From assembly GCA_024698715.1 (NCBI GenBank), contig JAILRA010000062.1, positions 23,004-87,003 of the forward strand: DNA of 64,000 nt, given 5' to 3'. Under the pieces are notes generated by a model that searched no databases, was not told where the DNA came from, and worked only from the letters and a program-made list of their open reading frames with translations. This DNA comes from Lachnospiraceae bacterium. Lineage in GTDB: Bacteria; Bacillota; Clostridia; Lachnospirales; Lachnospiraceae. Within the stretch, counting starts at the first letter, position 1. Each line of letters opens with the position of its first letter. The position numbers and the translations under genes were made by a program. Of this stretch, positions 56,765-64,000 are shown in pieces.

Positions 56765-58510
56765 ATGGAAGATAAAAAAACTAAAAAAATATCTTTTAAA
56801 AAGATCCTGAGATTTTTATTATTTGTTCTTGCGGGATTTTCTGCTGCTGCTCTGATCTTTTTTCTGGTTACCCATAAGATCATTTTTGACGGCATCGATC
56901 TGATAAGTAAAACAAGCAGAAACGACGTTTATAACGATGAATATGATTACGGAGAAGTGCATCTGACAAAAGAACAGATGCTGACGGATTTTGAATATTT
57001 TTACGATCACTTATATACCGATTCGCTTGTAAGAGAGCAGGCTGAAAAATATCTTGATATTGATTATTCTGCTCTTCATGATTCATACAGAGAAAGAATT
57101 GAAGATTGCAAGGATGAATTTGAATTTTTCTCGATAATGACCAGTCTTAATGCCAAACTTCCCGGAGCACATGATTATGTATCGGCACCCGGTCGGGATA
57201 TGTCGGATACTACAGGTTTTCCTTTGTCATATGAACTTGTCACCGATGAAGTTGTAAATACGAATTTTGCTTACTATTCTCAGTTTGAAGACAGAATGTT
57301 TTCGTATTATGAGAAATATATTTATATGGTGTATTTAAACGGCGATTATGTTGCTATCTACGAAGGGTTTAATGAAGAAGAACTGATACCCGGGATAGAA
57401 AATGCAAAACTTGTTTCTTTAAACGGAAAAGAAGTTAAAGATGTTCTGCCGGAACTTGATACAATACATAAATTCAGTTACGATGCCATGAACGACAGCA
57501 TGTATGTACATGAACTGATCTTTAATGACGGCGTCGGTAATAAATATGATGCTGTTCTGCAATTAGCTGACGGGACTCTCGTAAATAAGGAACTGTACTG
57601 TTCATGTGAATTCACTACGGCTTTATATTTCAGAGACAGAAGATATCCCGATCATTATGCTGCAGATTCGGAAACCGAAACATCAGAAACAGAAACGACG
57701 GAAACTGCAAGCGAGGAAGAAACCGATTCCGAAGTCAGTGTTTCAAGATGCTATTCCATACAAAAAGATCCAGAAAGAAATCTCGTTATCGTTTCAATTG
57801 CTTACTGCGACAGTTTTGATTCCGAGTATGCATTCAATGACATTACTGAGGCTCTTGATGAAGTTGATGCCAAAAGCGTAATAATTGACAACAGATCGAA
57901 TAAGGGCGGAAACTGTAATTTTGTTATAAAAGGCATATGCCCGGCATTATTTAATTACGATTACAAATTAATAAGTTATGCCAGATCACCGATAAATGAC
58001 ATGACCGATTTATTGTACGGTAACTCTTTTTATAAAACATTTTTCGAACACGGACTGAAAAAACATATCGACTGCTACGAGTACTACGAGGATTTTTCAT
58101 TTAAAGGCAAGGCAAAAAAGAAATACGATATTTATGTATTGAACGGAAACAGCACGTTTTCTTCGGGTGATATTCTTGCGGGAATCATGAGTGAACAACC
58201 CGATGTTATTCTCATCGGAAACAATACAGGAGGAGAGGGCTTCAGCGGACATCCCTTAAATTATTATCTCCCCGAAAGTAAAATTCCGTATACAATGGCG
58301 TTCAGCGTCTCTGAGAAATTCCCTGATGATAATTATCTGGGAATCGTACCCGATGTATATGCGGCTAACGGCTGGGAAAACTGGCTGGTAAGGAACGAAT
58401 TGAAAAAATCTCTGGGGTCCGACGGTAATATTTTATCCTATGAAGCCAGAATGATCTGGGACGATGTAATGATCGAAGCCGTCAATATGATCGATTCAAA
58501 GAATCAATAA
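56765..58510 (+). CDS. Membrane-anchored S41-like peptidase domain protein
   Basis: 581 residues. One helix (~17-40) anchors an outer part. The C-terminal half matches the tail-specific protease fold: VIIDNRSNKGGN (~378), VLNGNSTFSSGDILAGIM (~459-476, with the expected catalytic Ser) and ILIGNNTGGEG (~484). At the Lys of the usual Ser-Lys pair (GKG-type) the sequence has Glu (GGEG), so it either uses another base or is inactive. A Glu/Thr/Ser-rich linker lies at ~301-325. No PDZ domain is evident. It follows queA by 19 bp. Confidence 0.72.
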   Translation: MEDKKTKKISFKKILRFLLFVLAGFSAAALIFFLVTHKIIFDGIDLISKTSRNDVYNDEYDYGEVHLTKEQMLTDFEYFYDHLYTDSLVREQAEKYLDIDYSALHDSYRERIEDCKDEFEFFSIMTSLNAKLPGAHDYVSAPGRDMSDTTGFPLSYELVTDEVVNTNFAYYSQFEDRMFSYYEKYIYMVYLNGDYVAIYEGFNEEELIPGIENAKLVSLNGKEVKDVLPELDTIHKFSYDAMNDSMYVHELIFNDGVGNKYDAVLQLADGTLVNKELYCSCEFTTALYFRDRRYPDHYAADSETETSETETTETASEEETDSEVSVSRCYSIQKDPERNLVIVSIAYCDSFDSEYAFNDITEALDEVDAKSVIIDNRSNKGGNCNFVIKGICPALFNYDYKLISYARSPINDMTDLLYGNSFYKTFFEHGLKKHIDCYEYYEDFSFKGKAKKKYDIYVLNGNSTFSSGDILAGIMSEQPDVILIGNNTGGEGFSGHPLNYYLPESKIPYTMAFSVSEKFPDDNYLGIVPDVYAANGWENWLVRNELKKSLGSDGNILSYEARMIWDDVMIEAVNMIDSKNQ

Positions 58511-58568
58511 TTCATTATTTTATCAAGTGTTTTTTTATAATTTGTCTGTTGATAATTATATAAAAGAG

Positions 58569-58609
58569 TGTCATATTTGTTGTAATATTGAATAAATATG
58601 GCATTTTTT
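58569..58609 (+). terminator. Terminator after the S41-like gene
   Basis: TGTCATATTT (58569-58578) pairs with AAATATGGCA (58594-58603), including one G-U, and six T follow. The remaining gap to moxR is AT-rich without a clear promoter. Confidence 0.75.
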
Positions 58610-58686
58610 ATTTGTATATTGTTTATTTTGATTTGCAACGGAATAAATCAAATACTTAAAACTTTTTAGACAAGAAAGGATAAATC

Positions 58687-59640
58687 ATGAATATTACTCA
58701 GGCAAAAGAAAAGATTGAATTGATCAGAGACAATATCGGAAAGGTAATAGTCGGAAAAGACGAAGTTATTAAAAATGTTTTGATCTGCCTTATTGCCGAC
58801 GGACATGTCCTTTTGGAAGATCTGCCCGGAACAGGTAAAACAATGCTTGCAAAATCACTGTCTTTATCCATCAATTCCGGTTTTTCCCGTATCCAGTTTA
58901 CTCCGGACCTGCTCCCTGCCGATATCATCGGACTTAATGTTTATAACAGAGCTACGGAAAAATTCAATTTTGTCGAAGGCCCGATCATAACCAATATCCT
59001 TCTGGCTGATGAAATAAACAGAGCGACACCCAGAACACAGTCGGCTCTTCTGGAAGCCATGCAGGAAAGACAGGTAACCGTGGACGGTGAAACCAGAAAA
59101 CTTGATAATCCCTTCTTTGTAATAGCTACACAAAACCCTGTTGAAACCGCGGGAACTTTTCCGCTTCCCGAAGCTGAACTCGACAGATTTATGATGGAAC
59201 TTTCGCTCGGAAATCTTTCTTTGGACGAAGAAATCAAGATGTTGAAAAGATTCGAGAACGATGAACCTATTGAAACGCTTGAAAGCGTAGTTGATTCGGC
59301 TGACATCTTAGAGATAAGGGAATTGCTGAAAGAGATAAGCATTCATGACGATCTTATAAAATACATTGCTCAGATCTGCAAAGTGACGAGGGAAGATTCC
59401 GGAACATATATGGGAGTCAGCCCCAGAGGATCGCTTGCGCTCTTAAAAGCAGCCAAAACTTCCGCTCTTGTTGACGGAAGAGATTATGTTTTACCCGATG
59501 ATATAAAGAATCTTATCAAACCGGTTCTTTTGCACAGGATATTATTTATTAACAGAAAAGACAGGACATCCAGAGAACAGTATCTCAATTCTCTTGTAAG
59601 TCGTGTGGAAGTACCCAGTGAAAACTTTAATACAAAATAA
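58687..59640 (+). CDS. MoxR-family AAA+ ATPase (second copy)
   Basis: 317 residues. Walker A GHVLLEDLPGTGKTM (~39-53), Walker B ILLADEINRAT (~110-120), sensor ATQNPVETAG and lid GVSPRGSLALLKAAK. Same family as the copy at 5.7 kb, but only moderately similar along its length, so an old paralogue. It heads a three-gene operon with DUF58 and a membrane protein. GAAAGGA is the ribosome site. Confidence 0.93.
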   Translation: MNITQAKEKIELIRDNIGKVIVGKDEVIKNVLICLIADGHVLLEDLPGTGKTMLAKSLSLSINSGFSRIQFTPDLLPADIIGLNVYNRATEKFNFVEGPIITNILLADEINRATPRTQSALLEAMQERQVTVDGETRKLDNPFFVIATQNPVETAGTFPLPEAELDRFMMELSLGNLSLDEEIKMLKRFENDEPIETLESVVDSADILEIRELLKEISIHDDLIKYIAQICKVTREDSGTYMGVSPRGSLALLKAAKTSALVDGRDYVLPDDIKNLIKPVLLHRILFINRKDRTSREQYLNSLVSRVEVPSENFNTK

Positions 59641-59658
59641 TTCAAAGGCGAGAATCGG

Positions 59659-60783
59659 ATGAGACTGCTGATTGTACTTTTGATCGGTTTTATTCTGTAT
59701 ATTATTCAGAATATCGTATTCAGAAAAAACTGGTCCAAAGGTTTACAGGTGAATATTGATTTTGAAGAACCCATAGTAAGAGAAGGCGACAAGAATGCAC
59801 TTGTCGAGGTGATAAAGAATGACAAATTTCTTCTTTTGCCCGTTCTTCAGCTGAAATTCTCGATCACGCGTACTTTTCATTTTCCAAAAGAGAAGAATGC
59901 GACGGTTACGGATCAGTATTACAGAAGTGATTATTTTACCTGCCGGCCTTTTCAGATAATTACAAGAAAATATGCTTTTCGTGCCACCAAAAGAGGCGAA
60001 TATAAGATCACATCCATCGATCTTATCTGCAAAGATATTTTTATGAACAAAAGTAATTTTGCGACTTCCAATGAGTATTCGTCTGTTCTGGTTTTACCTG
60101 CAAAGATAAGAAAAGAAGATCTGCCGGATGACATCATTAGATTTACCGGTGATGTTGTCAAAAAGATCAAGATCAATGAGGATCCGTTTGAATTCAGATC
60201 GATAAGGGAATATCAGCCTTACGATCCGATGAATCACATCAACTGGAAGGCTACGGCAAAGAGTGATGTTTTGCATGTAAATACATTCAATTCCACCAAC
60301 AGAAAAAACGTAGTCATTCTTTTGAATCTTGATATGAATCTCGTCAGAAACAGCGAGAATCTTGCCGAATGGTCAATAAGGATTGCTTCCTGTCTGGCGG
60401 ACAGTTTTCTTGAAGAGCAGATACCCGTTGCATTATATACAAACGGTTCGGATTATGAAACCGACGAAATGATCTCGGTAGAAGCAGGTTGCGATGACGG
60501 ACATTTAAGAAATATCGATATTGCTCTAGCAAGGATCAAGATCAAGGATGTATGTCCGTCGTTCATCAAGCTTATGGATGAACATATTGAATGTGATACG
60601 GATAACGAATATGTTATTGTTTCGAATTATCGTAAAGAGGATTTTGTAGATAAATTCGACGAATTACGCAAACGCGGTGCAAAGTTCACTGTTATCGTTC
60701 CCGATTACTCTTATGTTAATATTTCTCCTTTTTCTTCAAACGGTCCTGATTCGTTTAAGTGGAATATCGATGAGGAGATGTAA
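59659..60783 (+). CDS. DUF58 domain protein (second copy)
   Basis: 374 residues. Only one short hydrophobic N-terminal segment (~1-15), unlike the two helices of the copy at 4.7 kb. The signature is EFRSIREYQPYDPMNHINWKA (~182-202), where PGD of the other copy reads PYD. The C-terminal region (~215-374) is the vWA-like part. It lies 18 bp after moxR. Function is inferred from the MoxR partnership only. Confidence 0.88.
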   Translation: MRLLIVLLIGFILYIIQNIVFRKNWSKGLQVNIDFEEPIVREGDKNALVEVIKNDKFLLLPVLQLKFSITRTFHFPKEKNATVTDQYYRSDYFTCRPFQIITRKYAFRATKRGEYKITSIDLICKDIFMNKSNFATSNEYSSVLVLPAKIRKEDLPDDIIRFTGDVVKKIKINEDPFEFRSIREYQPYDPMNHINWKATAKSDVLHVNTFNSTNRKNVVILLNLDMNLVRNSENLAEWSIRIASCLADSFLEEQIPVALYTNGSDYETDEMISVEAGCDDGHLRNIDIALARIKIKDVCPSFIKLMDEHIECDTDNEYVIVSNYRKEDFVDKFDELRKRGAKFTVIVPDYSYVNISPFSSNGPDSFKWNIDEEM

Positions 60784-60814
60784 TATTTTTGCAGAAGGGA
60801 ATTAAGTAAAGTTT

Positions 60815-62005
60815 ATGAAAAACAGAAAATATTATATTTTAGCTGAAATTGCCAATTTCATAATGTTTTATCTGTTTTATATCACACTGACCGAACTCTG
60901 GAATGTTTTTTTGAAAAGACAATTCTCGATCGTTCTTCCGGTCGGTGTATTTCTGATACTTTTTTTCTCGTATTTTATCAGAGTATCTTTAAAGAGACTT
61001 CCAACTATAATTGATAATGTTGTGGTCTATACTTTGGCTCATATTGTTCCCATATTTCTGATATTCCTTTTACCTTTGGATGTACAGTTCAGGCTTGTTC
61101 TCGGACTGTTTTATATGTATGTTCTCATCGCGGATCTGAGAGCCTGGTTTGTGACAAAAGGAGAGGGATTTGCCTATATTAACATAGGCTTTGTTGTTGC
61201 TCCTGCGATCGCCTATCTCGTAGCGGATATCCGGGGTAGCAAATTTGCAATGACTTATTTCTTTGTTGTCGGCATTTTGTTTATGCTTACGTTTTACTTA
61301 AGACTTTTCTTTGAAAATGCGTTTCTTCTTGCGGTTGAAAAGAAAAACAACGATAAGATGCCATTCGATGACATGTTGAAAAACGATTCGAAACTTGCCA
61401 TTCCTTTTATTATTATTTCTATCGTTGTAATGGTTATTGCAAAGATCGATGCACTTGATAAATGGTCATTGTTCTTATACCTGAAATTTGCCAAATTAAT
61501 CGGATTTTTGCTTACCAAATTCGGTGAATTTCTTGATTACATTTATGCGATTCTTTTCATGCATGATGAAGAGGTTGAGCCGCTTGTAATTGGTTTAGAA
61601 GAAGAGATTGTTTACGAAGATAATGTAGTATTTAATGTAATTGCGTACGGACTTTATATAATTCTTGCCGCTTTCTTGATCTTCATACTGGTTCGTGTCA
61701 TCATAGCCATTGTTAAAACCATAATGGTTAAGAAAGAAATACAGACTCAGCTTATCGAAGACGAAGACATGATCGAGATAAGAGAAAAAATAGTCAGAAA
61801 GAAGTCTGAAAAGAAAGAGAAGATATCAAAGATCAGAAGGATGTACAAAAAGGCTATTGAGAAAAACATTAAGAAGGGCTATGAACTGAAGAAATATCAG
61901 ACTCCGAGGGAGAGAGCGGATGATATTGAAAAACTGATGAATGAAAATATACATGAACTTAATGTAATGTACGAAAAAGATAGATACGGAAAGAACGCTG
62001 ATTAA
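60815..62005 (+). CDS. Membrane protein with DUF4129-like tail
   Basis: 396 residues. About seven helices: four to six in ~8-190 and others at ~198-218 and ~273-300. The tail (~330-396) reads RRMYKKAIEKNIKKGYELKK then TPRERADDIEKL and MYEKDRYG, the layout of DUF4129 tails found on TgpA-type transglutaminases. No transglutaminase core is present, so this operon is a MoxR-DUF58 set with a membrane subunit lacking the enzyme domain. Function unknown. Confidence 0.75.
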   Translation: MKNRKYYILAEIANFIMFYLFYITLTELWNVFLKRQFSIVLPVGVFLILFFSYFIRVSLKRLPTIIDNVVVYTLAHIVPIFLIFLLPLDVQFRLVLGLFYMYVLIADLRAWFVTKGEGFAYINIGFVVAPAIAYLVADIRGSKFAMTYFFVVGILFMLTFYLRLFFENAFLLAVEKKNNDKMPFDDMLKNDSKLAIPFIIISIVVMVIAKIDALDKWSLFLYLKFAKLIGFLLTKFGEFLDYIYAILFMHDEEVEPLVIGLEEEIVYEDNVVFNVIAYGLYIILAAFLIFILVRVIIAIVKTIMVKKEIQTQLIEDEDMIEIREKIVRKKSEKKEKISKIRRMYKKAIEKNIKKGYELKKYQTPRERADDIEKLMNENIHELNVMYEKDRYGKNAD

Positions 62006-62046
62006 AGACCTTCTTGTAGTATTATAAAGAAAAAGGAGGTCTTTTT
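62004..62046 (+). terminator. Hairpin overlapping the cas1 ribosome site
   Basis: AAAGACCT (62004-62011) pairs with AGGTCTTT (62037-62044), with T to 62046. The right arm covers part of AAGGAGG (62033-62039), the cas1 ribosome site, and cas1 begins at 62050. It can be read as a terminator for the moxR operon or as a structure limiting cas1 translation, or both. Confidence 0.6.
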
Positions 62047-62049
62047 CTT

Positions 62050-62952
62050 ATGCCGTTTCGAACATTGGAAATAACAAAACCATCAGAAATTCATATCAAT
62101 TTCGGACAATTGGAAATAACACAGGAAGAAAAAATTTTTGTACCAATTGAGGACTTATATCAAATTACTGCACTCGGACCCAATATCCGGTTGTCAACGA
62201 TGGACCTTTCAATTCTATCTCAAAACAATGTATCTATTATGACTTTGGATGAAAAATATCTTCCGACTGCTATTGTTTTGCCGTTCTCTGGAAATTCCAG
62301 ACAATCGCAGATAATGCATGCTCAGGTATCTTATTCGGAAGAAAAATATAAAACTTTATGGGAACAAATAATTAAGAGGAAAGTAGAGAATCAGTCGAGG
62401 AATCTAACTCTGCTTGGATTAGATGGTGCTGAAAAAATTGCTACATATTCACAAGGTATCAGTGCGGATAATGTTGACTATATAGAGGCTATTTCGGCCA
62501 AGGAATATTTTCAGAAATACCATTGTGGTCTTAATCGTCGTGGGGATGATCCCGTCAACAATAGATTGAATTATGGTTATGCTATCGTACGAAGTGCTAT
62601 AGCAAGAAGTTTGGTTTGCACAGGTTTTCATCCTGCATTTGGTATTCATCATAATAACCAGTTAAATGCATTTAATCTCGCTGACGATTTAATAGAGCCT
62701 TATCGTGCCATAGTTGATCAGACAGCATATTATAATATTGGGCCAAACGAGCGGCTTAATAAGGCAGAGCGAAAAGAATTATCCGGAGTTTTATTTAATG
62801 CTTGTTTGTTGGATGGTACAAAAGTAAATCTTATTTCCGCCATAGAATTGATGTGTGAAAGTCTTAAGAGGATTATTTTAGATGGGTCTTCCGAGAAACT
62901 TCAGTTGCCGACCATTCTTGCTATTGAGAAGATGGAGGGTATCACTGAATGA
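62050..62952 (+). CDS. cas1: CRISPR-associated integrase Cas1, type II
   Basis: 300 residues. Cas1 with Cas2 inserts new spacers. Conserved residues fit type II Cas1: Glu in DYIEAISAKEYFQKY (~146), then RRGDDPVNNRLNYGYAIVRSA, His in TGFHPAFGIHHNNQLNAFNL, and LADDLIEPYRAIVD. The sequence is closest in motif to type II-C. No cas9, csn2 or cas4 lies in this window, either upstream (a moxR operon) or downstream (phage genes). Codon use looks more AT-rich than the neighbours, which suggests transfer. The stop overlaps cas2. Confidence 0.93.
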   Translation: MPFRTLEITKPSEIHINFGQLEITQEEKIFVPIEDLYQITALGPNIRLSTMDLSILSQNNVSIMTLDEKYLPTAIVLPFSGNSRQSQIMHAQVSYSEEKYKTLWEQIIKRKVENQSRNLTLLGLDGAEKIATYSQGISADNVDYIEAISAKEYFQKYHCGLNRRGDDPVNNRLNYGYAIVRSAIARSLVCTGFHPAFGIHHNNQLNAFNLADDLIEPYRAIVDQTAYYNIGPNERLNKAERKELSGVLFNACLLDGTKVNLISAIELMCESLKRIILDGSSEKLQLPTILAIEKMEGITE

Positions 62953-63254
62953 GAATAATTATTATCTTAAGCCCGACAAATAAATGGGGAACCAAGACAG
63001 AATATACAAATCTTCGGAAATTTCTGATTAAAGACGGTTATCTTCGTATTGCACCGGAAGTGTTTATGAGAATTGTTGCAAATAGAAAGAATTCCGAAAA
63101 ACATTTTAGACGAATTGAAGAATACGCTCCCAAGACCGGTACTGTTAGAATGATGCGACTGACCGAAAAGCAGTATGCAAATATTTATATGGTCACACAG
63201 GAAGATGATTTTCAAGAAAAAACAGTTGGGAAGAATTGTCAAATCATGTTATAA
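62949..63254 (+). CDS. cas2: CRISPR-associated protein Cas2, type II
   Basis: 101 residues; ATG overlaps the cas1 stop (ATGA). Cas2 is the central dimer of the Cas1-Cas2 integrase. TEYTNLRKFLIKDGYLRIAP, VFMRIVANRK and GTVRMMRLTEKQYANIYM match the type II family. The first strand reads RIIIILSPTNK, with Ser at the place of the usual metal-binding Asp of Cas2 (often FDLP). Cas2 nuclease activity is not needed for spacer uptake in characterised systems, so function may remain. A TATAAT box overlaps the stop. Confidence 0.9.
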   Translation: MRIIIILSPTNKWGTKTEYTNLRKFLIKDGYLRIAPEVFMRIVANRKNSEKHFRRIEEYAPKTGTVRMMRLTEKQYANIYMVTQEDDFQEKTVGKNCQIML

Positions 63255-63291
63255 TGATAATGAAAAGAAGTAAATGTCTGTATATAGTATT

Positions 63292-63327
63292 TTATAGATT
63301 TTATCAAACAAGATGTACTACTAAAAC
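63292..63327 (-). repeat. Single candidate CRISPR repeat or anti-repeat
   Basis: The minus strand reads GTTTTAGTAGTACATC and continues to 36 nt, the start and length of many type II repeats; the plus strand ends in TAAAAC. It lies 37 bp after cas2. Only one copy is present, so there is no array to confirm it. It could be a remaining repeat or a tracrRNA anti-repeat. Right next to it, 63325-63352 forms a 10-bp hairpin (AACGATACGC/GTGTATCGTT) without a T-run. Confidence 0.35.
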
Positions 63328-63413
63328 GATACGCAAAAAATAGTGTATCGTTCAACAAAAATTTTACAGGATTGTCAGAGAATATGAATGGAAAGCAATG
63401 GGTGGTGATATAA

Positions 63414-63605
63414 ATGGCATCAAATAAATATAGTTATTTATTTAATCCAAAAATTGAATCCAGTAAATTGACATTAATTTATTGTACATATTGTGTAAAG
63501 GTTCCCGAGAGTGACCGCAATGAATTAATGAATGCATATTTAGAAGCTTCAGATATTGCAGAGAAAAGAGAATTAAAAGAAGCTAAGCAAGGAATATATA
63601 GATAA
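63414..63605 (+). CDS. Small protein of unknown function, probably phage
   Basis: 63 residues with a GGGTGGTGAT ribosome site. The sequence has a beta-rich start (NKYSYLFNPKIESSKLTLIY), VKVPESDR, and an amphipathic helix ending KRELKEAKQGIYR. No family was recognised. Its position before two terminators and a scaffold gene suggests a small phage head-region protein. It could also belong to the CRISPR locus, though it does not resemble Csn2. Confidence 0.55.
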   Translation: MASNKYSYLFNPKIESSKLTLIYCTYCVKVPESDRNELMNAYLEASDIAEKRELKEAKQGIYR

Positions 63606-63607
63606 TC

Positions 63608-63634
63608 AGCACTTACGTAAGTAGGTGCTTTTTT
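63608..63634 (+). terminator. Terminator after the 63-residue gene
   Basis: AGCACTTAC (63608-63616), loop GTAA, GTAGGTGCT (63621-63629) and T to 63634; one G-U pair. Confidence 0.88.
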
Positions 63635-63639
63635 AATGG

Positions 63640-63655
63640 GTTGCACCGGTGCAAC
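63640..63655. other. Perfect 16-bp palindrome
   Basis: GTTGCACCGGTGCAAC is fully self-complementary with no loop and lies between two terminators. It has the form of a dimeric operator, for example for a LacI- or phage-type regulator, but no regulator gene is visible here. Confidence 0.5.
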
Positions 63656-63673
63656 TAATAAAATAGTTTAAAG

Positions 63674-63696
63674 AGCATCCGAAAGGGTGCTTTTTT
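63674..63696 (+). terminator. Second terminator before the scaffold gene
   Basis: AGCATCC (63674-63680), loop GAAA, GGGTGCT (63685-63691) and T to 63696. Tandem small terminators like these are common in the head region of temperate phages. Confidence 0.88.
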
Positions 63697-63746
63697 AATA
63701 CAAAAAATACGTTACGCAAACGGTAATTGCGGAAAGGAGATTACAC

Positions 63747-64000
63747 ATGGCAGAAGAAACTGTTAATCAGGTTACGCAGAGTGCAGAAGGAGAACAGAAA
63801 ACCTTCACGCAGGAAGAAGTAAATAGCATAGTAGCTGAACGTCTCGGAAGAGATCGTCAGAAATATGCTGATTACGATTCATTGAAGCAGAAGGCAGAAG
63901 AGTTCGACAGATTGCAGGAAGCAAACAAAACGGAGCTTCAGAAAGCTACGGAAAGAGCGGAAATTCTCGAGAAAGAACTTGCTGGCATTAAGAAAACAAA
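63747..64000 (+). CDS. Phage capsid scaffolding protein (DUF4355 type), partial
   Basis: 84 complete codons before the window ends. The ATG follows AAAGGAGA by 6 bp. FTQEEVNSIVAERLGRDRQK, then YADYDSLKQKAEEFDRLQE and a long charged coiled coil, are typical of phage head scaffolding proteins. Such genes normally sit between portal/minor head genes and the major capsid gene. The upstream packaging genes are absent here, so the prophage is either rearranged or truncated at its left side. Confidence 0.85.
   Translation, partial: MAEETVNQVTQSAEGEQKTFTQEEVNSIVAERLGRDRQKYADYDSLKQKAEEFDRLQEANKTELQKATERAEILEKELAGIKKT

Noticed and set aside
63255..63413. CRISPR array after cas2
   Set aside because: Only one repeat-like copy is present and there is no regular spacing, so no array was called.

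Overview
The window looks like a chromosomal segment of a low-GC anaerobic Firmicute of the family Lachnospiraceae (Butyrivibrio or a close relative). The main reasons are the DUF5717/DUF5716 gene pair, SLH and DUF6273 surface proteins, QueH instead of QueG, a MrnC-RlmB-SigH block, T-box leaders, and strong GGAGG ribosome sites. Genus is inference. By eye, most genes share one codon style; the long SLH protein, cas1-cas2 and the last kilobase look more AT-rich.

Layout. 1-6663: the end of folP (+) converges on a minus-strand operon moxR - DUF58 - membrane transglutaminase - DUF5050 - folBK. 6.9-11.7 kb: a GGDEF-like/EAL protein, queH and argS, then a tRNA-Met with its own promoter and terminator. 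12.0-16.2 kb: a VanZ-like protein and an asymmetric heterodimeric ABC exporter. 16.3-25.5 kb: an Mrp/NBP35 ATPase, then a four-gene cluster of little-known proteins (DUF5717, DUF5716, a TPR-like protein, a coiled-coil membrane protein), then purB. 25.5-31.8 kb: glmM, an SLH-DUF6273 surface protein, a long structured leader before mgtE, ispF and a GNAT-like gene. 31.9-34.2 kb: a minus-strand GH3 glycosidase. 34.3-35.0 kb: a non-coding element with inverted repeats and a flanking 12-bp duplication. 35.1-41.1 kb: mrnC, rlmB, sigH, two unknown genes and a large SLH protein with beta-helix-like repeats. 41.2-43.9 kb: a T-box leader before an XRE-cupin-acyl-CoA synthetase fusion. 44.0-47.3 kb: REP-like palindromes, gpmI, secG, smpB, ssrA. 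47.4-58.5 kb: a chemoreceptor, a likely 6S-like RNA, a YihY/BrkB protein, a Phe T-box with pheST, an M18 aminopeptidase, queA and an S41-like protein. 58.7-62.0 kb: a second moxR - DUF58 - DUF4129-like operon. 62.0-64.0 kb: cas1-cas2 without an effector gene, one repeat-like sequence, then phage head genes running off the window.

The best candidate for an undescribed system is the 17.1-24.0 kb cluster. The DUF5716 protein starts with an actin/Hsp70-type nucleotide-binding motif, and its last 125 residues follow the order of motifs of the Hsp70 substrate-binding beta domain. It sits between a 1184-residue beta-sandwich/helical protein and a TPR-like protein, followed by a coiled-coil membrane protein. 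This suggests a divergent Hsp70-like machine with its own partners. The second most interesting item is the 630-bp non-coding element at 34.3-34.9 kb, which carries six 63/64-bp hairpin units. All assignments come from reading the sequence; no database search was run.
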